Numbered from the stretch's first letter, positions 45,578 through 58,674 are shown. The stretch is DNA of 64,000 nucleotides from Diphasiastrum complanatum (GCA_029204225.1 CM055094.1:22072657-22136656), one strand, 5' to 3'. Notes: generated by a model from the letters alone, not told the origin. Numbers and translations: made by a program.

Positions 45578-46780
45578 TTGTGCAAAGATCCTCATGAATC
45601 CGACAGTTCTTGAAAGGTATACACCTCAATCTTTTCGGACTTCATTAGAAGGTCTACCTGGACACTAGTTGACTATTATTGATCATTGATCTGGTCAGAC
45701 TATTCGAAGAACGGCTATGTCAGGCTTCTAGTTGATCTTCATCCATGGCAAATGACTAAAGGGTAACCAATCTTGTTCTCCTTTTTCACATTCAAATGCC
45801 AAGTTCAAGAGTTTGAAGATCATTGAAAATTTGGCCAGCATCAACGACTTCAACAAATCAGGATTTTTTACAAGTCTACAGAAATACACTGATTGTCTCA
45901 ATAGTCTATAGAAATGAACTAATTGTCGCACAATGTTCGCATTTTTTTTTTCCAACTCCCGAAAACTGCGACAATTTTTTGATAGTGACTTCTTTTCAAG
46001 TAATTCAAAGAAGTAATTTTGTCAGCTTTTTCGCATTTTCCCAAAATGTAAAAAATACAAAGGTTGTTTATTTTGACGAGAAATGTCTCCAGCTGCTTCC
46101 CAAGAAATGCAAAAAATGCTTTTTTGCGACATTCTTCTCAAATAAGCGATCTCAAGTCGCCTGACATGTACTCTAAATATTACACGACCAAGTACATAGT
46201 TAAGTTAAATAAGTTTTGTAAATACAGAACATTTCTTATAATCGCAAGCATGCTGGTTATAAATACACCTCCAGTTTGCATCAATCCAGGATACTCCACG
46301 ATGCAAACTAATTCGTCAAAGCGAAAATTATATTCAACATCCAAGTTATGCCGACATTCCAGTTGTAACATTGTGTGTGGTACAAGTTTAGTTATTTATT
46401 TATTATTTTACTTTTTTAATGATTGCTAGGAGAGGGTGGGATTTAGAATAGCCAAACTCAAAGTTTTAAAAGTACTTATCAAAGCATAACTTTGATAATA
46501 AAATTTTCAACAAGCTTAAGATTTTCATTCTTTGTAAGAAAAAAAAAACACATAAGCTATCAAAAGATAGAGCTTAAGTATTTCCAAAAAAAAAAATTGA
46601 TATCAAAAAGGTTAAAAGGTTAAAACCAACCTAACTTTACTTTTCACAAGTACACACAACCAATCCAAGAAGTTTCTGAACACAAAGGTTGTGGTAGATT
46701 AAATTATAACCACATTCCCAAAAGAGAATACCAAACTGCAAAAGCATAAAAAGGAACGTGTGTACCTAAAAGGAATGGGC
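45578..46780. other. AT-rich non-coding stretch
   Basis: No gene is supported. Several short frames are AT-rich with no domain. A few A-runs and a tgcgacatt / aatgtcgca-like repeat occur around 45920-46140. Confidence 0.35.
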
Positions 46781-46793
46781 TGCTTTGATAGCA
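46781..46793 (-). other. Primer-binding-site-like sequence
   Basis: The minus strand reads ...gttgtaaca then tttgctatcaaagca. This is one or two bases from the TGGTATCAAAGC type site, with a typical LTR end (aaca) before it. It suggests an LTR occupying sequence rightward from 46796 on the minus strand. Confidence 0.4.
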
Positions 46794-46795
46794 AA

Positions 46796-48173
46796 TGTTA
46801 CAACTCCCATAGGATCTCCAATTGCCTTGAAGGTTGATGCACGCCCCATACTAGTGACGACGCACCATATCCGCCCATCCATAGGGTCTATTGGATATGA
46901 GAAGGAAGTAAGAGAGGAGTAAATTGATTGTAGAAACAACTCTCCGGAGCATTCTCACTAACATGACCGATGAATTAGTTCACACTCAAACAAATGAATG
47001 AGTACAGTCCACCAAAGAGATTAGATACGTTGTGGAATTACTATGAATTAATTTCAGGTATGAAGTTCAGTTTCAGAATTTTAGAACGATAATGGTGCAG
47101 TTTGATAAAACTAGTTCCTCAGCCGTCATAGACAACTGTCATCTAATCAAAAATTGAGGAGTTGTAGACATTCGTGTTCTGATCAGAGTGAGTGAACGAA
47201 TGCAAACATGCAGTAGAAGAGTGTAATCAAAAATCACAGCACTGATATCTACGTTAGACGCAGATAGGAATGTGTTACTAGTATATTATACTGAAATCTT
47301 GAACCTCAGCCTGCGTAGCACCTGTGCTCGCACAGACATGCCTCTACTTAGTCATGTTCACGGGTGTATTGAGTACGGGTCCGTTCCGTACGGCCAGTTC
47401 GTAAGTTTTTTGTCTTTTCTTTTGGAGTGCAATCTGTTAGCACACAGCCACGTTCTTTTTTTGTTTTTTGTTTTTATTGTTTGTTTTTGTTTCTACTCCT
47501 GTAATAATTGCTGGGAGGAGAGGGGAAGGGGGTTAGGATACTTAGTACTTTAGTAAAAAGTACTTTTCCTTCTCCCTTTCCTTGTTTTGTACTTCTTCTG
47601 GAGTGAGGGAGGAGTGCGACTCCTTGGTCCTCCTCTTTGAATTCTGAATCTTTTATCTTTTTAAGAAAATACATTTACGTAAAAAAAAATCTAGTTAAGG
47701 TTTAAACCTTGTGAAACTAAGTTGCAAATAAATCATGGCTAACTATCTCCCTCCTTCCTCTGTACATGTGTCTGCATAAACTCCAAGAGTTTGGAGAGAA
47801 GGCGTGGTACGTAGGAGGGAGGAGCGAAAATGAGACCTAAATCAAAGTTGATATCTTTTTGGAGTCCATGGCCCATGTGGCACTTTCTTGGGGTCCCACA
47901 TGGTAGACAAACTTTAGAACGGACAAATGGAACCTTTTTTTGGGCCCCACTTGTCCTTTTTGCATGGAGGAAGAGGATAAGCTTAGGGGAGGGGGTAAAG
48001 GAGTGTACGTTTTCATTCCTTCACCCCACTTTTCCAAGTTGCTTATTTGTGCTCCCTAAGCTCAAGTCAACCCAATTTCTTGGTCTTTTGAGTTTTAGTT
48101 GTCAGTTTTTGACGGTTTGGACGCCGTTGCTCTTCGTTTTACTCTAGTTTTTTCCTACACTTTACCTTTGCCA
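46796..48173. other. Probable LTR and leader sequence, no gene
   Basis: Non-coding. The left end is a probable minus-strand LTR end. The middle (about 47270-47680) is T-rich with no domain. The right part (47830-48170) is compositionally richer and leads to a possible gag start. Confidence 0.3.
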
Positions 48174-48390
48174 TGGAGACTCCTATGGATGTCACACAAG
48201 CCCCAAGCCCAGCTAGGGTTGATATGGAGAATGCCGCGTGCTATAAATCTATTGCAACAACAGATTGTCGACATGCGGTCCAAGCATGAACGGGCGGAGG
48301 CCGAAATGAGGGCTATGACCCAATCTTGCCAGACACTCCTCAACTTGATGTTCATCCCAGAATTCTTTAATGATATCTATATTTGTGAAT
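48174..48390 (+). pseudogene. Possible gag N-terminal remnant
   Basis: ATG at 48174 gives METPMDVTQAPSPARVDMEN before a stop. Another frame gives a coiled-coil-like INLLQQQIVDMRSKHERAE. The two overlapping frames, both protein-like, suggest a frameshifted gag start, but no gag signature is preserved. Confidence 0.25.
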
Positions 48391-48962
48391 AGTGGAATTT
48401 TAATGATGGTTGTAAGGCTCAATTTAGCTAAATAAGGCCCCAAACTTATAGTAGAGGCAAAGTGACCACTATAAATAGTTGAGGTCTTGCTAAATTTGGA
48501 GCTATTGTTCAATTTTTTTCAAATTTGGTTTCTATGTGATCTTGGAGCTTCTCTTTGAGAGCTTTCTTGATGGAAATGGTGGCTCACGTGCCTAAAATCA
48601 CATGAGAGCTTAGATCACGCTCTAGATTTAGGCCCTATCTTATGAATGATCTTTAATCATGAATAATGATACCTTACTTTGCCTATTTTGGTGAGGTTTT
48701 GCTAATTTTAGCTAGTTTCTTGATTTTTGATTACTTTTCTTGATTTCTTTGCATTTCCATGCTTATTTGATGCTTATGAATGTACTAGATGTTTTAATAC
48801 TAAGATTGGCACATGACACTAAGGTAGTGGCATCTCTTAATGAATCAACAAAGAGAAGGGTGAATAAGATAAAAGAAGAGGAATCAACGTAGTTTGCCTG
48901 TAATTTGGAATGAGGAACTAGAAACTCAAGAACATAACTGTTTTCACTCCTATGTTATAGGA

Positions 48963-49212
48963 TTGTAGATCCAGACCTACCTTACATTTTTAGAATGGAT
49001 GCAAGTGATATTGCACACAGGCTGATAACATTTGAAAGTAAGAAAATTTCTAGACCTCAGTTGAATTATACAACTCAAGAAAAGAAATTATTTGCGGTGA
49101 TTTATGCACTAAAAACTTGGAGACACTATCATTGTGGTATGAAGTTTATAGTGTACACAGATTACCAATCTCTGAAGTATTTTTGCAATCAACATGATTT
49201 TTGTAGGAGTTG
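48963..49212 (+). mobile_element. Gypsy RNase H fragment
   Basis: VDPDLPYIFRMDASDIA is followed by ITFESKKISRPQLNYTTQEK, FAVIYALKTWRHY and FIVYTDYQSLKYFCNQ, the RNase H of a chromovirus-like Ty3-gypsy element; a short tail (KFDHEI...VVDVLSW) follows in another frame. A deletion has removed the segment after the first catalytic Asp (no GAVL block). Isolated remnant. Confidence 0.75.
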
Positions 49213-51797
49213 ATGCAGAAATTTGATCATGAGATCCGTACCTCTAATTGGGTAGTTGATGTTTTGAGTTGGATTGGAGTTTTATATGAATTCTTATTTA
49301 GCCAAATTTATACAGATCTATATATTTTCTTTAGAGGATCATATGAAAAAAATCTTTATTTTGGACAAATTTAGGTCATTATTCAGTTTGATATATAACA
49401 TCCAACCATCATTTACAATACACTATAAATAGCAAAATGTGTTAGTTTAAGCTAAACCATGACTACCTCAATTACAAAAAAATTATTACCAGCTTGATAT
49501 TTTCATTAAAATCGACTGATATCTTTTGTGCAAAATCAAGTCACTTATGGACTTCAACGTCTATATGGCATCAGATGTCCTCTCTTGAAAAAATTCTGAG
49601 TGCAACCTTTAGGGTAAATTGGACTCTCAAATGAGATAATTTTTCTTTGGAATATTTAATTTTTTAAAGTGGTTACGTGCAAATGTTAGGCATTATTGAT
49701 GCTTGATTGGACCACTTTTATGGAAAATTCATTTAACAATTTGCATTATTAGTTGCCATATTATGTAATATTTGATGTTGTGCATGTGTTATCAGTTTGT
49801 TCACTATGTATGGGCCATTTGGGAGGCCTATTTATTGAATTGTCACATTAATGGGCCATATTTATCTATAAAATTGTAACATGGGTCTATTTCTCATTTA
49901 GAATTTATTTGTGAATTGATTAGTGCTAGCTGACTATTTGGACTATTGACGGTATGGCTATTGATGCTAGTTTTCAAAACTGATTCATATTTTAAAATAT
50001 CCTAATACATGTATATTTTGTAGACTTGTGATTGTGATTGGTTGAACAAGTCAAAGTCATTATTTGTAATGGTACTACAATCCTAGGCAAGGTGATACCC
50101 TCAAAAACTTATCGATTAGAGGTAGGAGAAGATCAACAATTATCACAAGTTATTGTTATTATTGTCATTAGATTTGTTTGAGAGTTATAAGAGAGGCGAG
50201 AAAACCGATCTATGGGCATATTGTTGCAACATGTAGGTGTTGTTTACAATAATAGGTTTTTAATATGATAGATTGATTTATGTGAAAGTCGTAGGACGTA
50301 GTATCAGATTCTAGTTGCTAATCAATAATAAAATTAAATGAATGTAGATTGCTTCTACCCATTTCCTTACATTATCCTTGCACCATTATGCATTGTGTGA
50401 ATGGAACTTTTTCTTTTACCCCATTCATATATGTTATGCTAAATCAAAACGTTATGGTTTTAATTATTCATTGCCAATCATATTCTTTTAGTTTTAATTA
50501 ATGTGGAATTGAATAGGAGAAATCTATGGTTTTGGATTTTAGCAATAGCCTGGGATGGAAATTTGACATGAGATTTCAACCAAATTGAGATTCAGATCTA
50601 TGCCAATATTGGTGCATCTATTTAGAGAGATTAGGTGTTCCTCCTTTGAACCACATCTTTTTTAATGCTTAGACAATGATTAGCGTACTGATACATAACT
50701 TATATCCTATGATGAATAAAATTCTATTGGAACTGAAATGACATACAAAAAGTTGTTTTGCAATTCGAGTAAAATTGATTGAGTGCGACTAAAAGTTGAA
50801 TCTTATATTGGACATTAGTAGATTGGCTATGTTTGATTCAAAGAATGTAGACAACGATTAGAAATTGCTACCACTAAGCCAATAAGAATTGATTTAAAGA
50901 GCAATAATGGGATGGAATCCATTATCAAAGCGTGTGATGTATAAAATAAGTCTGATTTAGGGAACACAGACTATGAACAAAATACAATTTGATATTGGCA
51001 AGGATAATATGCTATAATATAGATGTTTTTTTAAAACCTCCAATGATAAATCCAAGAAGATGAAAAGTGAAAATCCTAACTCAGTTTCTATGAATCAATC
51101 CAATGTAGAAAGAGATCAATATAAAATGTACCTGAAATGCAATAAAAAAAATTGCTTGTCCGCGACTCCACTAGAAGTAGAGTGAAAACTCTTACTTTGT
51201 TTATGATTGAACCATAGAATGGTAAGTATGGCAACATGGTTGTTGTTTGTATTGAAAAGGTGATGATTCATTGCAAATTGGATGGTTAAGTGAAGCCAAA
51301 ACATAGGTAACTTTTTATGTATATACTTAGTGACATTACATGATGCGGCCTTTGGTATGCTAGGGATTTCATAGATTTACCCAAACATGTTGAGAAAAAA
51401 TTTATCAGCCAAAACATCCCCAACCCATCACTCAAGGTCTGTACCAAAAAAGCTAGCATCAAGGGAGGGTAATTGGTCCAACAAAGAGAAAGATAATAAT
51501 CATCGATAATGAGACTTGTATGACTATAATTTGAATTGCAGCCACATGATTTGAGCCTACTTGATCCATGCAGGGAATGAAAAATAGATGTTGGGCTAAG
51601 AACTCTCCAGTGTTTTAATAATAAACATGCGAGAGCTTTAAATTGATGCTTGGGTAGTTGAATATTATTTTCTTGTCAATCCATGTGATAACTTCAATAC
51701 ACATAGATTAAGACAATCGTTTTATCTCATGATGACTTGGGCTGATACTAAAAAACATTTAACAAATTTGGCAGCACTTACAGCCATACTTATCAAT
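49213..51797. other. AT-rich intergenic sequence downstream of the ATPase gene
   Basis: No gene or repeat boundary is recognised. The sequence is strongly AT-rich with only short frames. It separates the gypsy RNase H remnant from the 3' end of the calcium ATPase gene. Confidence 0.4.
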
Positions 51798-51803
51798 TTT
51801 TAT
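51798..51803 (-). terminator. Candidate polyadenylation signal AATAAA
   Basis: On the minus strand, aatccAATAAAaattg lies about 180 bases past the stop codon of the ATPase gene, a plausible 3' UTR length. Confidence 0.4.
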
Positions 51804-51981
51804 TGGATTGCTAGTTATGGTAGTGATGACATATACAACATATGATCACCACACATGCATGATCTATCATACAAGCTGCAAATGCAACAATTGGACAGCT
51901 TCCTTTCTTTGATTGCTGCCCTCGAACGCTGAGGACAAAGCTGTAGTTTTGGCAAGGCTGAGTCAATTTGGTTATTCCAAA

Positions 51982-54900
51982 TCAGACTTGTTGATATGCT
52001 CCAGTTGGAATATGATGCAGGAAGCTAGTAATTATAAGCGAGTCCCGCTTGGGATCGAATAATCGTGCGTAAATACGATTGATGAGCTTCGCAGCCATGT
52101 CCACAACCAAACTGAAGAATCCAATAAGCACAGTAATAGCCCACTGTTGCAAGTCAAGGGCAGCGGTGTTTGCTATTTTGCCAAGGAACTGGACCAGCAC
52201 AAACTGGACAGTGATCGTGATACCCACAATCATAACAAATATCCAGTTGTTGAAAGTGTGACGGAATACGTTAAGCTTTTTCATTTCGCGTGCATTGAAC
52301 TCATTGAATACCTAAGTGAAAAAACAAGTATCAGAAGTTAGTTATAGGTAGAATGATTCACACCCAAATAACTGCCATACGTAAAGCTGGGTTTGAATGT
52401 TAAGGATTGCTTTACCTGGCAAAAAACAAATGAGTTGAATATCATTGTATCCAAAACCTCCATGTACTTAGGCCCTTTGAGCTGAAGGATATCTTTGCCT
52501 CTATAATGCAATATTGCAAGGACTGTAAGCTGGTAAAAAACTTGTGCATAGATGTTTCTCCACATATATTTGGTAATAAAATTCCCTTTGCGGCCAAGAG
52601 GCGGCAGTTTCATCAGATCATCATTTGGAGGCTCAGTTGCTAGGGCCAATGCTGCAAGTGTGTCCATTATCAGATTGATCCAAAGGAGTTGGATTGTAGA
52701 GAGAGGTGCATGCCCTGAAAAAGAAAAACAGGCTGGTCTTAGTAAATTACTGCCTCGATAAGCCACTGAACAATCACCTACTTTACTACTGCACTTGACA
52801 TTGCACGTCTTCATTTTCACCTGTGATACATGCCGCGACGAAGTTAAGAACTAAAGCCGCCAAGTTGACTGTCAGCTGAAACTGGACAAACTTTTGAATA
52901 TTAATGTAAACCGAGCGACCAAATTTTGCTACGTTGACAATAGTAGCAAAATTATCATCTAGAATAACAATATCCGCACTCTCCTTCGCAACCTGTTGCA
53001 GTAAACAAGTTTACAGATGATCATTTATTGTCTAGCTCATTACAAAGACTTTTAATTCCACATTTCAATGTGAAGATGAAGTTGGAGCAATACATGACAT
53101 AAATATTCAAGAAATAGCGTTGCACCTCAGTTCCAGCAATACCCATAGCTAGTCCGACATCAGCTTCATGTAAGGCTGGTGCATCATTTGTCCCATCACC
53201 AGTCACAGCAACCACTTCCTCCATCGCTTGTAGCTCCATCACAAGTCTATGCTTGTCTGATGGTGAAGAGCGCGCCATTACCTACAAGAAATGTATCATC
53301 TCGGTTGAGGCAGCTATCTATACATGGACGTTAAAGGCAAAATTCATCCCATCCTAAAAATACAAGTACGAACTAGAATGTAGCTTAAAGATTACACTTT
53401 GGTACTGAGCTTAAGTTGAATTCAAGGTTAGCATATACTCAAAGTACCTGCAGTCTTGGAATCCTCCGCCGCAATTCTTCTGAGCTCAGTTTGCGAAACT
53501 CAGGTCCCTCAACTACATCTCCATCGGTCAGGATTCCGCACTCTCGTGCGATTGAGGCAGCTGTATTGAGGTTATCTCCCGTCAGCATCAATACGCGAAT
53601 ACCTGCTGCATAGCAGACCTGAACTGCATCTTTCACTCCCGGACGAATCGGATCTTTTATTCCAACAATGGCTACGCAAACAAGCGCTTTATCAGGAATC
53701 GGGCCTTCTGAAACATAATTGGATGGCAGGTCCTTGAAAGCTAGACAAAGTGTCCTGAGGGAGTCATCTGAGAATCTCTTTATTACCCCCATCAACTCAC
53801 TATATTTGCTGTCATCAAGAGGAACAATGCTACCGGCAGCATCAATTGCACTTGCACAACATCCTAATACAATTTCTGAAGCACCTTTCCAGTGGGCTCT
53901 CAGGTTTCCTCCAGAGGATGATCTCACAAGAACCCCCATTTTCTTCTTTACAGAATTGAATGGTTCTAATTTTATGATATTCGTCTTCGGCCGAGTCGAT
54001 TTGAACTCGCCTAAGGCTACTCCAAATTTTAAAAGTGCAGTTTCAGTGGGAGTGCCAAAAAATGCAAGCTCTCCATTTTTACCCTCACTGACATCTCCAG
54101 CGGTATTGACAAAAATAGATTCCAGTAATAGTTGTTTCACCATGAATGACACCAGTGGTGTTGTTCCATTAGATTGCCAAATTGCCCCCTCAATCCATGA
54201 CTTGACAACAGTCATTTGATTGGTTGTCAGAGTGCCAGTTTTGTCACAGCATATGTATGTTGCCGATCCCATTGTCTCACATGCCGAGAGCTTTCGGACG
54301 AGGGCTTTCTGAACCATCATTCTCCTCATGGCATAAGCCAGAGTGAGTGTAACAGCGAGTGGAAGCCCTTCAGGAACAGCCACCACTATGATAGTTACGG
54401 CGATCGAAAAAAATCTAACAAAATACAAGAGATCTAGACCAGACCAGTGCCTCAGGTCCTTCTTATTCACAAGAAAACGGCCAACTAGAACAAGAAATGT
54501 GAGAACAGCAAAGCATATCCCTATATTACCAATGAGCAGGGCCAATCTGCTTAGCTTCTGCTGCAATGGAGTTTCATCATCACCTTCTTTGCCAAGCACT
54601 GCCATGGAATGGCCCCATTCTGTGTTCATTCCCACGCCAGTAACTAACATCAAACCAAAACCATCTTGTACTTTTGTCCCTGACAGAAGGAAGGGCTTTT
54701 GCTCATTGATATGTTGAGGTTCACTCTCGCCTGTCATGCTTGACTCATCAATGATCAGACTGTGACCTGAAATGAAAACCCCATCTGCAGCGACTTGATC
54801 TCCTGTGGACAAATATACCACATCTCCAACCACAAGATCATTAATGCAAACCTTTCGTCTTTGGCTCTCTCTAATCACGTGAATGTAAATTTTTTTCTTC

Positions 54901-55569
54901 TCCTTGTCCAGGGCTCTGAACTGCAGAGACTGCTGGTAATCACTGATGGCAGTAACGAACACAACAATGATGATACTGAAGCCAATACCTGCTCCATCAT
55001 AGCAGCCTTCTTCCCATCCTTCTGTGGACACACCCACAGCAAGTGACATGAAAGCACAAGCAGCAAGTATAATAAGCATCAAGTCATGCATGGCATCCCA
55101 TAAGAAAGACCAGAAGCCTTTAACTGGCTTTTCTGTGTATGTGTTTGATCCAAAGAGGCAGCGTCTTCTTTGCAGGTCAGCTTTGTCTCCTCGGATACCA
55201 GTATCGATGGAGGATCTTAGCTTCAAGGCTATGCCTTCAACTCCACCTTGCTGATCCATCAATGACAGGCTATGTCCAGCCACCATTGCCTCTAGCAGCA
55301 CAGACTCTACTTCATATTCATCCTCCACTGTCTTACTGTGTGCTGAGACTACTACCACTTGAGATGGCATCTCCTCTGCTATGAGAGAAAAATGGTTAGA
55401 GAATTGCCTCAGAATCTATTACATCAAATTTCAAAAAACTTCGCTGCAGATAAATCAGAACCAAATCTATTTCATTGGCAGCAAAAAGAGAGCATCGTGG
55501 TTAATATAGATTAAAATGGAAGGACCTAGTATTCAAACCTGCAAGTGGGACATATGCTCCCCAACTCAT
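51982..55569 (-). CDS. Plant type IIB autoinhibited-type Ca2+-ATPase (ACA family), six exons inferred
   Basis: A P-type pump that exports Ca2+ from the cytosol using ATP. Exons inferred from GT/AG sites and frame: 55539-55569, 53448-55378, 53126-53281, 52821-52992, 52416-52714 and 51982-52311, giving 972 residues. Landmarks: TM1-TM2 (about 97-155), TGES 226-229, PEGLP 347-351 in TM4, DKTGT with the phosphorylated Asp389, KGASE 508-512, MLTGDN 608-613, TGDGTNDAP 681-689, and the TM6 ligands N777 and D781 (NLIMD). PEGLP plus the TM6 Asn/Asp and the lack of a second cytosolic-binding signature indicate type IIB, closest by eye to the ACA4/ACA11 style ([17 protein letters not shown]). Introns are short (about 80-170 bp). 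Typical ACAs are 1015-1080 residues; here about 75-80 N-terminal residues, including the basic calmodulin-binding helix, are absent from the model. The C terminus has a basic stretch ([12 protein letters not shown]). The target membrane cannot be told. Confidence 0.9.
55539..55569 (-). CDS. First coding exon of the Ca2+-ATPase (31 bp)
   Basis: ATG AGT TGG GGA GCA TAT GTC CCA CTT GCA G, followed by a GTTTGAAT donor. An in-frame TGA lies five codons upstream, so translation can start here. It joins in phase 1 to the acceptor near 55379 (tctctcatagcag). That acceptor is a NAGNAG: using either AG keeps the frame and adds or drops one Ala. If the splice is not used, the ATG at 55370 in exon 2 would be the start. 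Confidence 0.6.
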
Positions 55570-57349
55570 GGCTGGACAATTTGATCAACCCAACTGAGAT
55601 GAGATACGGATAAATCACTGCCTTTCAACAAGTAAAAATTTTTATTGCAGAGAGATGAGTATGCAGTGGTTTTTTGCTTGAAGGGTAAGCATGCAAGAAG
55701 ATTTTGGGTGGATAAGGGACAGTCTAATAATCCACCGGACAGGATCACTGCTAGTGCTTTTCATGTAATACAGGCATCCACTTTCCTAATTTTCTGTTGA
55801 ATGAAACGTTGCCCGATATTTCAACTATGCATCCAAGCTTGTGGAGGAATAGAAGCTTGCAGCACAGAAACATCTACATTTTCTCTGTATGCTTGCAGTT
55901 GGCATCCCAGCCAATGATGGATGGAACTCTAAATTTTAACACGACTACCAGCTCAAAGAAGCTAGCCTTTACTTTGAGGGGGCAACATATTCATGACTGC
56001 TGTCTTTATAGGGACGCAGGAGAGGCCTGGTCTGGGCATGGTGTTAAACTCATGAGAACAAAAAGGGATTTCACACCCGATTATTCACTGAGCATTTGAA
56101 AGGACAAACCCAAAAGGCTTACAGAACATGCGATTGCAAACCGTTTGCAAAGGTTTGCTCGGCTCATTATTACTTTTACGAAATGTGCTAAGCATTTGAG
56201 TTAACAAACCGACACCAGCTGTAATCTAAGCCCTCTTGCCAGTGTTTGCACTTACGTGTGTGAAACCTTATAATTCACAAGTCCGGATCTCTAACCAGGT
56301 GGAGCCCCAGACAAAGGCTCTTGAGAGAGAGACAGAGAAATTAGGTAGAACTCTATTTGCTTATGGAACTCCTGGGGTAACCTTGGATCAAAGAAAAAGT
56401 TGAAGTTGGTACAAGGAGGTAGAATATATCGCCATTGTCACGTTTTCGGGACTTTTCTAATAATCTGGAGTTCCTCAAGGATGTATGTACAAACCAAACC
56501 AACTTCAGTACTTGTCCCAAAAAACCCACCTTAGTACTTGTGCCAAAAAAGGTTGATAAAAGCCTCTAATCCTGCCGTTTATACACAAGGCCTAATTTCT
56601 TGTTGTAGACGGGTGATACCATGATGGGATAGATCTTGTAGAAGTTGAAGAGAGGGTAACCGAAGCCACCAGAAAGAAACTCATCTGCAACTGTCTACAA
56701 GTACAGGCTGACAACAGAAACCATATGGAGGATGCTCCTGTTGCATTGATTGCTGAGACGGGAGCTTACGAAGATTCACGACACTAAGCAATAATCTCAT
56801 AAAATGGGTTTTGATTTCCTATGACCTAAGATGCTTGGGAAACAATTTAACCCTCATACAAAACTAGATCATCCAGGGTAAAATCGTCTATTTTTGAGCA
56901 ATTAGATGAATTTTTGTGCAACTTTTCCTTGCTGCAGCAGCTTGCCCAGGCCCAGTGCCTGCAGCACCTCAACAGCTGACCTGGGCTGGGATACGACAGT
57001 TATGTACCTCTGATGGTGCCATTGAAGCAAAGCAACCCACGTGGTGCAGCTAGCCCGGTAGAACTGTGAGCTTTCGCTGCAGCTTCAGCCTTCAATCCAT
57101 GAGGCGACCACCTTACACTACACTTAACTGCTGCAGCAGCACTTAAGGCGAAACCGTCAAAAGTTTGATGATATTGGTTTCCAAGTTGGCATTTGCAAGT
57201 TGCAAAGCCCATCAAAACCTCTTTGCTTTTCGAAGAAAGGCACACATTAGATCAAATTTGAAAGGCAGTTCTGAAATTCATCTTTTCTAATGGGGAAATT
57301 CAGATTTTACATGTGGGTCAGTTTTTATTTTTCCTCAGCAACATTGCAA
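55570..57349. other. Sequence upstream of the ATPase gene
   Basis: No convincing gene and no exon with a basic calmodulin-binding helix was seen on the minus strand. A minus-strand frame at 57000-57245 is Ala-rich (SAAAAVKCSVRW) but has no known domain. This stretch probably includes the promoter and 5' UTR of the ATPase; no clear TATA box was assigned. Confidence 0.35.
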
Positions 57350-57469
57350 ATTACGTCACTTGAGAGTAATGATTCTTGGTTTCCAAGGGAGGCTCAACCT
57401 TGGACCAAAGAAACTTCGGATGCCCAGCTAACCAGCTGAACCAACCCCATTGGGTCACTTGAGAGTAAT

Positions 57470-57587
57470 GGGTGAAAGATGCCCTTATTGAATTTGAAAG
57501 GTGGGGTCTAATGGTCAAATTGCAAATTTGGTGGTGAAAGAGGCCCTTATTGAAATTGAAAGGTGGGGTCTTCCAGTCAAATTACAA
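57470..57587. repeat. Tandem direct repeat, about 63-bp unit
   Basis: ggtgaaagatgcccttattg at 57470 and ggtgaaagaggcccttattg at 57533 begin two near-identical units that continue with gaa-ttgaaaggtggggtct. An additional tcacttgagagtaatg word repeats at 57356 and 57455. Confidence 0.75.
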
Positions 57588-57599
57588 GCCCTAGTGAGA

Positions 57600-58528
57600 A
57601 GCTCCTACTCCGAAACTTTCAATTGGCTCAACATGTTCCACAACTCTCTATTAATATCCATCCCTTGTTCTTTCTAATCAATGTTTGGGAAACCTTTTTT
57701 GAGTTATTCTCAAAAACCTGCATTTTTTTGAAGATTTTCGGTTTTCAAAGGACTACTACTCAGGAAAGGGTTTATTTGACTATACAAGAAACTGCCCAAA
57801 ATTTCATGATGATGTTTTGAGAAATGAATCCGATTCCAGTGGTATACTTTGTTCTCAAACATTGCTTTGAATTAATCCTCGCTTGCATCAAAGGTACTAT
57901 TTTTGGACTAAAGGATGAACATTGCTTGGTAGTAGGATGATCGATCTACTCCTAGGGTGGTTTGGGTATGTGGCCAATGCTAAGGTCATATTGGTTGTAA
58001 GAATTCTCCATGACTCTTTGACATTAGGAGCTTTGTAGAGAAGACCTAGTAATTGGGCTTGCTTTGAGCTAGCAAAGTTTTACAATAACTTGAAAGGACT
58101 TTTGGAGTGCAATGTAGTCTTGCATAACTTACTTCCTTGATTACCAACTACTACTTTATTTATGGAGAGTTAGTGGATCTATTTGGAAACCTCAACTTAA
58201 ATTAATAAGAAAGAACAATATTCGCAAGACAGGCTTCTCCTACTTGTCTTGCACTAGAAAAACATTTTGTAAAATGAATATCCTCTTTGTGTGTCATTCT
58301 ATTTGGCACAGGCAAGCTACTTGATGCTTTCAACATTGACAAGCTAAAATGCTTTCAACATCGACAAGCTAAATTGACATCTTAACAGTGTTATGACTAG
58401 TCTGATTAGGAGCAAGCTATTTTAAATAAAGCTTGACCAAGTTGGGGTAGTCCCATAACTATAATTCAAGAATTAGAAATATCATTTATAATGTTTTTTG
58501 CACATTGATGGTGCAAATGCATGTAGTT
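57600..58528. other. Non-coding stretch
   Basis: No gene is supported. A 25-bp unit, tgctttcaacattgacaagc, is duplicated at about 58325 and 58350. Confidence 0.35.
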
Positions 58529-58674
58529 GAAGTGTCGATGACCATGTTGCCACAATAGTATGCATAATAGATATGTAATGTAAGGAATCACAATAATAAT
58601 GCAATTGAAGAGTCAATGACCATGGTGCCACAATAGCATAATAGATATGCAACGTAAGGAATCATAACAATACT
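58529..58674. repeat. Tandem repeat, about 80-bp unit, two copies
   Basis: gaagtgtcgatgaccatgtt at 58529 and gaagagtcaatgaccatggt at 58609 start two similar units, both continuing with gccacaatag, cataatagatatg and gtaaggaatca. Confidence 0.75.

Noticed and set aside
53416-55384. Plus-strand ORFs across the ATPase gene (up to 166 codons)
   Set aside because: Antisense shadows of the large exon; no domains.
57000-57245. Ala-rich minus-strand ORF upstream of the ATPase, considered as a missing 5' exon
   Set aside because: It has no basic calmodulin-binding helix, no similarity to ACA N termini and no convincing splice donor in phase.
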